Source: Moellerella sp963519845
Lineage (GTDB): Bacteria; Pseudomonadota; Gammaproteobacteria; Enterobacterales; Enterobacteriaceae
Assembly (NCBI GenBank): GCA_963519845.1
Contig: CAUQNX010000001.1
Span: 186,001-250,000, forward strand
Reading direction: 5' to 3'
Length of the DNA stretch: 64,000 nucleotides
Part shown: positions 7,799 through 16,550 of the stretch, piece by piece
Numbering within the stretch: the stretch's first letter is position 1
Layout of the letters: each line of letters starts with the position of its first letter
Program-made: the position numbers and the translations under genes
The notes under the pieces: model-generated
What the model was told of the DNA's origin: nothing
The model's input: the letters and a program-made list of their open reading frames with translations, nothing else
Databases searched by the model: none

Positions 7799-9178
7799 TT
7801 ATTGCATTGAAGAGCTAGCTAACCCATTAATACCTTTGTAATTATTAGGAACATAACCTTGATAGAGGTCTTTTAATGTTCCCATATAATCTTTACTAAT
7901 CAGGTATTTCTCTACATCAGCATTAATGTCTTTTGCCATCATGGCGCCGACAAACATGCCGACATCCAGCGAGAGAATGTTTTGAGTCATTTGACCTTTA
8001 CTATCAACCGCATCGAACCAGCCATAAGGTGATTCTATATTTGGATAAGCTTGTTTCAGTTTTTTCAATGCACTAATAGAACCTTCAGGATCAACAATAT
8101 AGGAGAGTGCGATCGCATGAGGTGTGCCCGTATAACCATCTTCAATCGTATTATTAAAACGAACCTTACTTTCTGATAATGCTGGTACACCAAATGAGTG
8201 ATAGCCGTTATCCACTTTGGCCGATGAAGAGACCATTGGAATACCGTGTTTTGCACCGTAGATTTTTTGAATTAAGGTATGATCTTCAACGATTTTATAG
8301 TCAGGCATCAGTACGCGTTCATTAATCCAAATTTGCGGCATCATCATTTGGAAATAAGCGCCATCCCAAGTGAGAAGTGGGTTATATATTTTGTCATTGA
8401 TTTTATAATGTTGGGTATATAACTCCATTTTATGAAATGCACTTTCTGGAATAGCTTTCGCGCCCATATCTTTAGTATCTAAAATGGCCCATATCACGGC
8501 GGCGCGACTTTCATTGCCTTTGCGGTCAACATGATAGCCCAGTGGTGCATCATTTTTTGTCGACCAGCCAGATGACATCAAACCACGGCTTTCATCATAC
8601 AGCGCGACCCAACCCTCTTTTTGACCATCTAAAATAGCGTTAATGCGCTTCACAATTTCTTGTTTATCAGGATCATTGGAGTCCATAAAGGCGCCCGCAA
8701 CACCTGCTAATGCAAATGAGAAGTTACCATTATCCACCGCAGGAACTATTTCATCGGGGTTTTTAACTAATTTGCCGTCACGGATATCATAAGGCCAGTA
8801 AAATAGCCCTTTCCATTTTGGAGCTTGTTCCATGGTAGTCAGTGTTTCTTTGATACGTAATACCGCATCTTGATTGCCAGCTTTAGCCGCTTCAGTCAGG
8901 ACATTGAGGTATAAACCTATTTCTGTCGTATTGGTGTAATAACCTTTTACGATATTATTACCTTCAATACGGATAGTGTCGTAAGGCACTTTCGCTTGCT
9001 CATCGACACCTACACCATCGCGAAAGAAATTAAGATTGTTTTGAAACTCAGCTTCAAAACCTTTTGGATACAGATGATCTGCAACTTTTATTTCATTAAT
9101 AACAACATCTTTTGCCAATGTGTGTGTGCTAAATGCTAGTAGTAGGGAAGCGAGAAGTATTGAACCTTTCTTATTCAT
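7799..9178 (-). CDS. Secreted glucoamylase-fold glycoside hydrolase, GH144/DUF3131-like; predicted beta-1,2-glucanase
   Basis: This is a 459-residue protein with a signal peptide (ending THTLAKD), so it is exported. The YYTNTTEIGLYLNVL segment near residue 80 matches the start of the (alpha/alpha)6 DUF3131/glycoamylase fold. The family hallmark in the middle is LLTWDGAYFQMMMPQIW (Trp271), followed by an SSSAKVDNGYHSFGVPAL segment. Enzymes of this fold include GH144 endo-beta-1,2-glucanases and related GH families, plus the phosphorolytic end of cyclic glucan synthases. The linked GH94 and GH3 genes favour beta-1,2-glucan. I could not verify the catalytic acids, so the exact family and whether it is endo- or exo-acting are inference. 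It heads the minus-strand operon. Confidence 0.68.
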   Translation of the reverse strand: MNKKGSILLASLLLAFSTHTLAKDVVINEIKVADHLYPKGFEAEFQNNLNFFRDGVGVDEQAKVPYDTIRIEGNNIVKGYYTNTTEIGLYLNVLTEAAKAGNQDAVLRIKETLTTMEQAPKWKGLFYWPYDIRDGKLVKNPDEIVPAVDNGNFSFALAGVAGAFMDSNDPDKQEIVKRINAILDGQKEGWVALYDESRGLMSSGWSTKNDAPLGYHVDRKGNESRAAVIWAILDTKDMGAKAIPESAFHKMELYTQHYKINDKIYNPLLTWDGAYFQMMMPQIWINERVLMPDYKIVEDHTLIQKIYGAKHGIPMVSSSAKVDNGYHSFGVPALSESKVRFNNTIEDGYTGTPHAIALSYIVDPEGSISALKKLKQAYPNIESPYGWFDAVDSKGQMTQNILSLDVGMFVGAMMAKDINADVEKYLISKDYMGTLKDLYQGYVPNNYKGINGLASSSMQ

Positions 9179-9218
9179 ATCAAGATGCCTTCTGAGCCAA
9201 ATGACTATTATTATGTAG

Positions 9219-9232
9219 TAGAAACGTTTCTA
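9219..9232. promoter_or_regulatory. LacI-family operator at the minus-strand glucan operon promoter
   Basis: TAGAAACGTTTCTA is a perfect 14-bp palindrome with a central CG, typical of LacI-family sites. It overlaps the last base of the proposed minus-strand -10 element and the expected transcription start, so repressor binding would block initiation. An identical copy lies at 9463-9476 on the other divergent promoter. The likely ligand is the LacI protein encoded at 14111-15097. Confidence 0.8.
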
Positions 9233-9261
9233 TAATCGTCGTAGCTATAGCTATTGGTCAA
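9232..9261 (-). promoter_or_regulatory. Sigma-70 promoter for the hydrolase-porin-autotransporter operon
   Basis: Read on the minus strand, TTGACC (9261-9256) is separated by 18 bp from GATTAT (9237-9232). The -35 box is good and the -10 box is fair. The operator begins at the last base of the -10 box, mirroring the plus-strand promoter. Confidence 0.5.
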
Positions 9262-9389
9262 GTCTATTTATACTCATTTGTTTAAAATGTGACGCGGGGA
9301 GCATTTTTTACCTAACCTTAATGGGAAATACTAATGCCACAATTTAATTTCAATTAAATCATACATATAAATAACTCCCCATATAAATA

Positions 9390-9405
9390 TGTGATGTAGA
9401 TCGCG
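9390..9405. promoter_or_regulatory. Possible CRP site in the divergent glucan promoter region
   Basis: TGTGATGTAGATCGCG has a perfect left CRP half-site (TGTGA), the six-base spacer and a partial right half (TCGCG instead of TCACA). Its centre is about 70 bp before the expected plus-strand start, a usual activating distance. It is a weak match and is offered only because catabolite control would be expected for this system. Confidence 0.4.
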
Positions 9406-9431
9406 TAATTAAGTGATGACATTGTTTCTTG

Positions 9432-9459
9432 TTGACAAGCTTTTTTAACGCTTCATAAT
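9432..9459 (+). promoter_or_regulatory. Sigma-70 promoter for the ABC/phosphorylase operon
   Basis: A consensus -35 box TTGACA (9432-9437) is followed after 16 bp by CATAAT (9454-9459). Transcription would start inside the operator at 9463-9476, about 30 bp before the ATPase start codon. Confidence 0.68.
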
Positions 9460-9462
9460 CTA

Positions 9463-9476
9463 TAGAAACGTTTCTA
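9463..9476. promoter_or_regulatory. LacI-family operator at the plus-strand glucan operon promoter
   Basis: TAGAAACGTTTCTA is identical over all 14 bases to the site at 9219-9232. It sits three bases after the -10 box, over the transcription start. The two centres are 244 bp apart, a distance at which a tetrameric LacI-type repressor could also loop the DNA. Confidence 0.8.
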
Positions 9477-9497
9477 CTAAGTATCGGGGTATGGGTG

Positions 9498-10613
9498 ATG
9501 GCAGGAGTCGTATTAACAGACGTTAATAAGATTTATCCAAATGGAATGCATGTATTACATGACATTAATTTGGATATCAAAGACGGTGAATTTATGGTCG
9601 TTGTCGGTCCATCGGGCTGCGCCAAATCAACCATGCTCAGAATGATTGCGGGATTAGAGCCTATCTCTTCTGGCGAGCTGCAAATTGCGGACAAAGTCTG
9701 TAATGATGTACTGCCTAAAGATCGCGGAATTGCGATGGTGTTCCAAAATTATGCACTCTATCCCCATATGACCGTTTACGAAAATATGGCCTTTGGTTTA
9801 AAAGTATCGAAAAAACCAAAAGCCGAAATTGAGAAACGTGTCGCAGAAGCTGCCGAACTATTAGAAATCACCGAATTGCTACAACGTAAGCCCAAAGAGA
9901 TGTCAGGCGGTCAATGCCAGCGCGTTGCTTTAGGTCGAGCCATGGTGCGTAAACCCGCGGTTTTTCTGTTTGATGAGCCCTTATCCAATCTTGATGCGAA
10001 ATTACGCGTTTCAATGAGATTACGTATCAGTAAATTACATCAACAATTGCGTGAAGCGGGTCGCCCTGCAACCATGATTTATGTGACTCATGATCAGGTT
10101 GAAGCCATGACCATGGGGGAGCGCGTCTGTATTTTGCGTAAAGGACGCATTATGCAAGTCGATCATCCTCTGAATGTTTATCATCATCCGAAATGTAAAT
10201 TTGTTGCTGAATTTATTGGCTCACCATCTATGAATATATTTACGGGTCGCGTGATCCTGCAAGATGAGCAACTGGCAATTCAGTGTGCCGAGCAAATATT
10301 TTTATTGCCAGAGCATAAGCAACAAAAAGCCCGTCCTTATCTCGATCAAGATATCTATTTAGGTGTTCGCCCTGAAGATATCAAGGTTATTAACCAAAAT
10401 CAGCCCAATAGTTTTACCACATCAATTATTCGTGTGGATGCCATGGGCTCTGATGAATTTATCTATTTCGCACTGGCGGGGAAAGAGGCTATCTGTAAGC
10501 GGCCAAACCCAGAAATCGAAATTGATACCAGCACTCCCTGCCAGTTCCATTTCAATATGGATAAATGCCATCTCTTTGATAAAGAGACCGAACAAAATAT
10601 TTTCTACATTTAA
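9498..10613 (+). CDS. Sugar ABC transporter ATP-binding protein, MsmK/UgpC/YcjV type
   Basis: This is a 371-residue ATPase of the MalK class that would power the MalF/MalG-type permeases encoded downstream. The Walker A region reads GPSGCAKST, where the class norm is GPSGCGKST (Ala42 in place of Gly). The signature reads SGGQCQRVALGR, where Arg is usual in place of Cys. Walker B (VFLFDEPLSNLD) and the H-loop (YVTHDQVEAMTM) are normal. A C-terminal TOBE-type regulatory domain follows (about 240-371). The ATG at 9498 is preferred over the GTG one codon earlier because GGGG lies ten bases upstream. It heads the operon, and its stop codon overlaps the next reading frame. Confidence 0.9.
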   Translation: MAGVVLTDVNKIYPNGMHVLHDINLDIKDGEFMVVVGPSGCAKSTMLRMIAGLEPISSGELQIADKVCNDVLPKDRGIAMVFQNYALYPHMTVYENMAFGLKVSKKPKAEIEKRVAEAAELLEITELLQRKPKEMSGGQCQRVALGRAMVRKPAVFLFDEPLSNLDAKLRVSMRLRISKLHQQLREAGRPATMIYVTHDQVEAMTMGERVCILRKGRIMQVDHPLNVYHHPKCKFVAEFIGSPSMNIFTGRVILQDEQLAIQCAEQIFLLPEHKQQKARPYLDQDIYLGVRPEDIKVINQNQPNSFTTSIIRVDAMGSDEFIYFALAGKEAICKRPNPEIEIDTSTPCQFHFNMDKCHLFDKETEQNIFYI

Positions 10614-10633
10614 TGATTTTCAGGATGAGTAAC

Positions 10634-13600
10634 ATGATGATTAAGCCAATACATAATCTGGTCTACAGTAAGCAAAATAATCAGCTCGCATTCAATTTTA
10701 TGCCCGGCCATATGCTTAAAAACATCATGGCTGGCAATATCATGCTAAACCTGTTTGAAACACCACAGCTAGATGCGCTTATCAGTAATATTTATCTGCG
10801 TGAATTGAGTCAAAATAGTGTTATTAATGTCACGCCATTACTGTTTAATAATAATGATATTACCGTCGGCACTAATAGTGATGGCGATGTTATTTGGTGC
10901 ACTAAAACTGCGCGTTTTACCGCTTATGTCACCTTATCTTTAGCCTCAAATCCTGAAAATATCTATTATTATTCTGTTGATGTGCAAAATAACAGTGAAC
11001 AATCTTTCGCTTTTGATCTTATTTATGGCCAAGATTTATCCCTATCGGATATAGGCGCAACCCGCACCAACGAATCCTATTGCAGCCAATATCTTGATCA
11101 TAAGATTTTTAATTTAGATCACTATGGTTATACCGTTTCATCAAGACAAAACTTGCCACAAAGCACAGGAAATCCCTTATTACAATTAGGCAGTTTTTCA
11201 CCGGTTATTTCATTTTCAACCGATGGTTACCAATTCTTTGCAAAACAGTATAAATTTACCCATCAGCCATTAATTAATACAGATATTGAATTAGCGAATA
11301 AAAATTATCAGTATGAAATGGCGCATATCGCACTGCAATTAGAGCCTGTAATATTAGCAGCCAATGAAGAATCAAGTCAGGTATTTTATGGTTGCTATAT
11401 TAGCCACCAACCAGATGCTAATATCGAACAAGCTATCGATATTAATAAAATTATTGATGCTTATTACAAACCGGATTATACCCCTTCTTTGCTCTCTCAT
11501 CAGCCAGCCCAGCTGGTTTTTCAGGTAGAGCCAATTTCAGGTGAACAATTAACCGACGCGGCTGTTGAACAATTATTCCCTGGCGAAAAACAGTTTATTG
11601 AAAAAGAAGATCAGCAATTGCTGTCATTCTTTAGCAAAGATGGCAATTATGTCACTATGGCAGAGAAAGAGCGTTACCAAGAGCGCGCGACTGGCCATAT
11701 TATTACCTCAGGCAATAATCACGATTTTAAAAATCCAATAATGAACTCAACCCATTTCATTTACGGTATTTTTAACTCGCACCTGACTCTAGGTAATACC
11801 TCATTTAATAAGTTATTGGGAACAAATCGTAATTTCCTCAATATCTTTAAAAGTAGCGGTCAACGAATTCAAATTAAATTAAATGGCGAATATCGTCTAT
11901 TAGCTATGCCTTCTGCCTATGAAGTGGGAGTTAACTTCTCGCGCTGGGTTTATCAATTACCTGAAGGCTTAATCCAAATTTACTCTTTCGCTAGCCAAAG
12001 CGAACCTGTTGTCCAACTGGATATTGAGTTACAAGGCTTCACTGACCCCGTTGAGATGATCATCAGTCATCAGCTGATTATGGGAAATCAAGAAAATGAA
12101 TCTATCATTAGTGTTAATAAATTAGCTAATGAAAATCAGTTGATGATCTCAAGCACTGATAACCCGCAAGAGCCACAATTTAGCCTTAGCTATAGCCCTG
12201 AATTTAATACATTAGAACAGTATGTTGATGCAGATAATCAATCAGTCCAGTATCTACTTTTATCAGGCAGCGTAAAACAGAGCGCAAGTCTAGTGTTTGG
12301 TGGCAAAAACAGTGAAGTTGATACTTGCGGTAAATGGTTGAATTTCAATCAAGAAGTTGCCGCTTATCAAGCACAGCAAAACAATCTTATCAACCATTTT
12401 GCTATTGATTTTACCGCTCAGCCAGAACAGGCGCAAAAATTAAATCAAACATTACAGTGGTTTACTCATAATGCACTAGTGCATTACAGCTCACCACACG
12501 GTATTGAACAACCCTCAGGCGCCGCATGGGGAACCCGTGATGTTTCTCAAGGTCCTGTTGAGTTCTTTATGGCTATGGGTCGCTACCAGCATGTTGAAAA
12601 AATCCTGTGCGAAATTTATCGCCATCAATATCTGGAAACAGGTACTTGGCCACAATGGTTTATGTTCGATGATTACGCCAATGTTCAGCAGCAAGAGTCA
12701 CACGGTGATATCGTAGTTTGGCCATTAAAAGCATTAGCAGATTATCTATTAGCCACAGGTAATATTGAGATCCTAGAAACTCAGCTACCATATACCTGTA
12801 TCGCCGACAAATTTGCCTTTACTACGCAAACCGAAACTATCTTACAACATGCTGAACGTCAGCTAGATCATATCGTTGCGCATTTAGTACCTGGCACTTA
12901 TCTTTCAAGCTATGGCGATGGCGACTGGGATGACACTCTGCAACCAGCAAACCAATCATTGCGCGAAAATATGGTTAGTGGTTGGACTATTCCGTTAACA
13001 TTACAAACCTTTAAAACGCTAACCAAAGCACTGGAACAGCATCCACAGTTTAATGAATTTTTGGCGCGCATCACCGACCTGACCGTTAAAATGGAGCAGG
13101 ATTATCATAAATACCTAATTAAAGATGGAGTGATCAGCGGCTTTATTCATTTTGATAATGATAATGTCGAATATCTACTGCATCCGTCGGATAATAAAAC
13201 GAATATCAAATACCGTTTATTGCCCGCAAATCGTTCGATCATTTCCGAATCATTTGATAAAGAGATGGCCAATAAACATATGAAGATCATTCTTGATAAT
13301 CTATTATTCCCAGATGGCGTACGTCTGATGGATAAAATGGCGCAATATAAAGCCGGTCATCAAACTTACTTTAAGCGTGCTGAACTCTCTGCCAACCTAG
13401 GCCGTGAGATTGGATTACAATATTGCCATGCGCATATTCGCTTTATTGAAGCACTCTGTAAAATGGGAATGACTCAAGAACTTTACGACAATCTATTTAA
13501 AATTGTACCTATTGGAATTAAAGATAGCGTTCCTAATGCAGAATTGCGTCAAGCTAACAGCTACTTCTCTAGCTCGGATGCAAAATTTAATGATCGTTAT

Positions 13601-13993
13601 CAGGCGTATCAAAATTTTGACCAATTAAAAGCGGGTAAAGTAGCCGCAAAAGGTGGATGGCGCATCTATTCCAGTGGCCCGGGCATTTATATTAACCAAA
13701 TTATTTCTAATGTACTCGGATTAAGATATCAATTTGGTGACCTATTATTAGATCCTGTAATTAGCAAAAACTTTGGAAATGTATGCCTTAATTATCAAAT
13801 TTATGATAAACCAGTGACCATCAATATATTGCCACAAGATGGTGAATTTACACCGAAACGTGTGGAATTAAACGGTCATTTATTGACACTGGCATTACAA
13901 GATAATCCTTATCGAACAGGGGCTGTATTAATTAGCAAAACAGAAATAGACGCTTATTTAGCCGAAAGTAATATATTGGATATCTATTTATAG
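10634..13993 (+). CDS. GH94 glycoside phosphorylase, probable 1,2-beta-oligoglucan phosphorylase
   Basis: This is a cytoplasmic protein of about 1,119 residues without a signal peptide. The size and the GDWDDT motif (Asp/Asp around residue 766, counted from this start), equivalent to the catalytic DWND of cellobiose phosphorylase, place it in GH94. Cellobiose-type members are about 800 residues, whereas the Listeria innocua 1,2-beta-oligoglucan phosphorylase is about 1,113. That enzyme releases alpha-glucose 1-phosphate from beta-1,2-glucooligosaccharides with phosphate, and its gene also neighbours a GH3 gene and a sugar ABC transporter. An in-frame ATG at 10613 overlaps the ATPase stop; 10634 is preferred because AGGATGAG precedes it. 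Substrate assignment rests on length and context. Confidence 0.8.
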   Translation: MMIKPIHNLVYSKQNNQLAFNFMPGHMLKNIMAGNIMLNLFETPQLDALISNIYLRELSQNSVINVTPLLFNNNDITVGTNSDGDVIWCTKTARFTAYVTLSLASNPENIYYYSVDVQNNSEQSFAFDLIYGQDLSLSDIGATRTNESYCSQYLDHKIFNLDHYGYTVSSRQNLPQSTGNPLLQLGSFSPVISFSTDGYQFFAKQYKFTHQPLINTDIELANKNYQYEMAHIALQLEPVILAANEESSQVFYGCYISHQPDANIEQAIDINKIIDAYYKPDYTPSLLSHQPAQLVFQVEPISGEQLTDAAVEQLFPGEKQFIEKEDQQLLSFFSKDGNYVTMAEKERYQERATGHIITSGNNHDFKNPIMNSTHFIYGIFNSHLTLGNTSFNKLLGTNRNFLNIFKSSGQRIQIKLNGEYRLLAMPSAYEVGVNFSRWVYQLPEGLIQIYSFASQSEPVVQLDIELQGFTDPVEMIISHQLIMGNQENESIISVNKLANENQLMISSTDNPQEPQFSLSYSPEFNTLEQYVDADNQSVQYLLLSGSVKQSASLVFGGKNSEVDTCGKWLNFNQEVAAYQAQQNNLINHFAIDFTAQPEQAQKLNQTLQWFTHNALVHYSSPHGIEQPSGAAWGTRDVSQGPVEFFMAMGRYQHVEKILCEIYRHQYLETGTWPQWFMFDDYANVQQQESHGDIVVWPLKALADYLLATGNIEILETQLPYTCIADKFAFTTQTETILQHAERQLDHIVAHLVPGTYLSSYGDGDWDDTLQPANQSLRENMVSGWTIPLTLQTFKTLTKALEQHPQFNEFLARITDLTVKMEQDYHKYLIKDGVISGFIHFDNDNVEYLLHPSDNKTNIKYRLLPANRSIISESFDKEMANKHMKIILDNLLFPDGVRLMDKMAQYKAGHQTYFKRAELSANLGREIGLQYCHAHIRFIEALCKMGMTQELYDNLFKIVPIGIKDSVPNAELRQANSYFSSSDAKFNDRYQAYQNFDQLKAGKVAAKGGWRIYSSGPGIYINQIISNVLGLRYQFGDLLLDPVISKNFGNVCLNYQIYDKPVTINILPQDGEFTPKRVELNGHLLTLALQDNPYRTGAVLISKTEIDAYLAESNILDIYL

Positions 13994-14020
13994 AGTCGCT
14001 TAAATTTAATTGATGATTTG

Positions 14021-14053
14021 GATCTCACATAGCACATAGTCAGCAGTGAGATC
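14021..14053 (+). other. Inverted repeat between the phosphorylase and regulator genes
   Basis: GATCTCAC (14021-14028) and GTGAGATC (14046-14053) form an 8-bp stem with a 17-nt loop. No T-run follows. A TATAAT box at 14076-14081 lies downstream, so the regulator gene may also have its own promoter here; the repeat could be a weak terminator or a protein site. Confidence 0.4.
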
Positions 14054-14110
14054 TAATCATTAGAGAGACTCATGATATAATATGTTTTTTTTAAAATTAG
14101 AGGGTTAGCG

Positions 14111-15097
14111 GTGAGTGTAACAATAAAGGATGTAGCTAAAAAAGCGCAGGTCTCTATTTCTACTGTTTCTTATGCAATTAACGGTAACCCTAAAATTACA
14201 GAGAAAACACGCCAACATGTGCTAAAAATTGCTAATGAAATGAATTACGTCGCTAATAGTAATGCGAAAATGCTCAAAGCAAAGCGTAGTGGCGCAATTG
14301 GTCTATTTTTTAATTCATGGTTTGGTCCAATATACAGTGAACTGGTTCGTGGTATTCAAGAACAAGTTCATAGTGAGCATTATGATTTAGTCGCTTGCAG
14401 TTTATATGGTGGCGAACAATCTACCGCACATAAATATTTACGTGAACGTGCCGTTGACGGGGCGATTATTCTTTCTAGTTCATTTGATGATGACTTTTTA
14501 AAGTCAGTGGCATCTGAAAATCTGCCTATTGTAGTATTAGATCGTGAATTAAAAAGCCCACATATTTATAATGTGCTGATTGATAACTTTGGTGGCGCAT
14601 TTAAAGCCGTTAATGCGCTTATTGAAGCTGATTGTAAAGATATTTACTATTTTGGTGGCCCACAGAAATCTTATGATAATAAAAAACGCTTAGATGGTTT
14701 TATTGCTGCTTTAGGTTATAACCAAATTCCACTCAACCCTCAATATATTATTCAATCTAATTTTACTGAGGCTGATGCCTATTTAAAAATGAATGAATTG
14801 ATTAATCAGGGGCAAATCCCCAATGCGATTTTCTCCGCTAATGATGAAATGGCCATTGGTATTCTGCGCGCAGCAAAAGAACACAATATTAAAGTTCCAG
14901 AACAACTTAAAATTGTTGGATTCGATAATATTTATACTTCCAGCATATTAACACCCGCACTGACCACCATTAATCATCATAAATATGAAATGGGCGTTAT
15001 TTCTGCAAGCATTCTTCTTAAAGCAATAAGAGAAGAGACAGGAATTGATGAAATTACATTATTGCCGACAGAGTTGATTGAACGTGAAACAATATAA
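14111..15097 (+). CDS. LacI-family repressor of the glucan-use locus
   Basis: This is a 328-residue LacI-type regulator. The HTH covers about residues 4-26 (IKDVAKKAQVSISTVSYAIN), the hinge helix is near residue 50-60 (NSNAKMLKAKRSG), and an effector-binding domain follows. The start is GTG with AGAGGG just upstream. Its position inside the operon and the two identical LacI-type palindromes at the divergent promoters make it the natural repressor of both transcripts. The inducer is probably a short beta-glucooligosaccharide, by inference only. Confidence 0.88.
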   Translation: MSVTIKDVAKKAQVSISTVSYAINGNPKITEKTRQHVLKIANEMNYVANSNAKMLKAKRSGAIGLFFNSWFGPIYSELVRGIQEQVHSEHYDLVACSLYGGEQSTAHKYLRERAVDGAIILSSSFDDDFLKSVASENLPIVVLDRELKSPHIYNVLIDNFGGAFKAVNALIEADCKDIYYFGGPQKSYDNKKRLDGFIAALGYNQIPLNPQYIIQSNFTEADAYLKMNELINQGQIPNAIFSANDEMAIGILRAAKEHNIKVPEQLKIVGFDNIYTSSILTPALTTINHHKYEMGVISASILLKAIREETGIDEITLLPTELIERETI

Positions 15098-15137
15098 TCA
15101 GCTGACTCTTATGTCGGATTATCAGGATAAATAGCGT

Positions 15138-16382
15138 ATGAAATTACTAAACTTTATCATCTTGGCACTGCTTCCCCTACCAACATTGGCAGCTGAACGC
15201 CTTGAAATTATGGTGCCGAGCGGCAATTATGTCTCTTTTATGCGTAGTACCATTATTCCTGAATTTAAAAAAATACATCCTGATGTTGAATTAATTATTT
15301 CTAATGACGAACAACTGGATACCCGTATGGCTGCGGGCGATAATCCAAATGTTTATGTGGGTGTTTATGGCTATCAACCCGCTAAGCTGGCGAAATTAGG
15401 AAAATTAGCTTATTTAGATAAATTTGATGGCTATTCCGCCTTAATCGAACGTATTGATAGTCATTTTTTACATCAAAACTTCGGTCGTACTTACTATATT
15501 CCATGGAACGCCACCACACAGATGATGATATATAATAAAGCATTATTTGTTGAGGCTGGTCTAGATCCTAATCAGCCCCCGGAAACCTGGGATGAGTTTT
15601 TAATTGCCGCTGAAAAAATATCCGCTTTACCCGCACGTAAAAACGGTAATAAAGTGTATGGCACAGTATTTTGGAACGATGTACTCTCCTTTGGGAGTTG
15701 GTACTGGAATTTATTAGCTCCCATGTATTACAGTATTAATCAGGGGCAATATCAGTTATTAAATCATTATGGGACTGATATTATTTTTGATAAGCCCGAA
15801 GCAAAAATGGCTGAATTTATTACCACTATGCAAAAAGCACAAAATTTTGCCCCACCGACAATGGAAAAAAGTTTTTTCTCACGCAATATCGGTATGTGGG
15901 TACAATTTGGTTTTGGTTGGAAAGCCACCCTCTCCTCTGCTGCTGATTTCCCGATGGTTATTGGTCAAGATGTAGGTATCGCACCTATCCCAGTATTAAA
16001 TAAAGGGGATACTCATTACTCTATTCTCGATGGCCGCGCTATTATGATTTTTAAAGGAACACCAGTAAAAGAGCAATTAAGTTGGGATCTAGTTAATTTG
16101 CTAATGAGAGATGATGTTAATTTAAAAGCGAATATAGAATTAGGTCAATTACCCACGCTTAAATCACTAAAGGCCAATAGCTATTTTCAATCTGATGAAG
16201 CGAAACCTTTTGTTAACCAATTAAATAATACTGTTTTAAGTGAACCTTTTGCCAATATTTCTGATGTCGCTGATATTATTTTATCTAATTACGCCAAAGT
16301 TATTCTAAAAAATGAAATGACTCCTCAACAAGCGGTTGCGGAATCAGCCAAGTCAGCGAGAAAATTACTCAGCGAGCAATAA
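15138..16382 (+). CDS. Extracellular solute-binding protein family 1 for a sugar ABC transporter
   Basis: This is a 414-residue periplasmic binding protein with a signal peptide cleaved after about residue 19 (LPLPTLAA). The body reads as a type 1 sugar-binding fold, with the typical hinge region AGLDPNQPPETWDEFLIAAEKI. There is no lipobox, so it is soluble in the periplasm as expected for a Gram-negative cell. It would hand oligosaccharide to the two permeases encoded next. The homologous position in Listeria is held by a beta-1,2-glucooligosaccharide-binding protein. Confidence 0.9.
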   Translation: MKLLNFIILALLPLPTLAAERLEIMVPSGNYVSFMRSTIIPEFKKIHPDVELIISNDEQLDTRMAAGDNPNVYVGVYGYQPAKLAKLGKLAYLDKFDGYSALIERIDSHFLHQNFGRTYYIPWNATTQMMIYNKALFVEAGLDPNQPPETWDEFLIAAEKISALPARKNGNKVYGTVFWNDVLSFGSWYWNLLAPMYYSINQGQYQLLNHYGTDIIFDKPEAKMAEFITTMQKAQNFAPPTMEKSFFSRNIGMWVQFGFGWKATLSSAADFPMVIGQDVGIAPIPVLNKGDTHYSILDGRAIMIFKGTPVKEQLSWDLVNLLMRDDVNLKANIELGQLPTLKSLKANSYFQSDEAKPFVNQLNNTVLSEPFANISDVADIILSNYAKVILKNEMTPQQAVAESAKSARKLLSEQ

Positions 16383-16517
16383 TATATACTTTTATTTTTA
16401 GTTTATTAATGCCAACACCAGTGGGATCTTTTATCTATAATCAATAAAATGAAATAGTAGACTCGGCCTATATACATAGCCAATCTTACATTCTTTTTTA
16501 TAAATAGAATCAAAATA

Positions 16518-16548
16518 ATGAACGTCTTAGGTTTTTTCTAAGGAGAGG
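16518..16548 (+). promoter_or_regulatory. Possible seven-codon leader and hairpin masking the permease ribosome site
   Basis: In the 168-bp gap after the binding-protein gene, ATG at 16518 opens a seven-codon frame (MNVLGFF, stop 16539-16541) whose end touches the AGGAGAGG ribosome site of the first permease. CTTAG (16526-16530) can pair with CTAAG (16538-16542), which would hide part of that site. This could couple or damp permease synthesis relative to the binding protein. The frame is short enough to be chance. Confidence 0.3.
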
Positions 16549-16550
16549 AT

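Noticed and set aside
10634..13993. Calling the GH94 protein a cellobiose or chitobiose phosphorylase, or part of a cyclic glucan synthase.
   Set aside because: Cellobiose-type enzymes are about 800 residues and NdvB-type synthases have nearly 3,000 with membrane segments; size and neighbours fit 1,2-beta-oligoglucan phosphorylase better.
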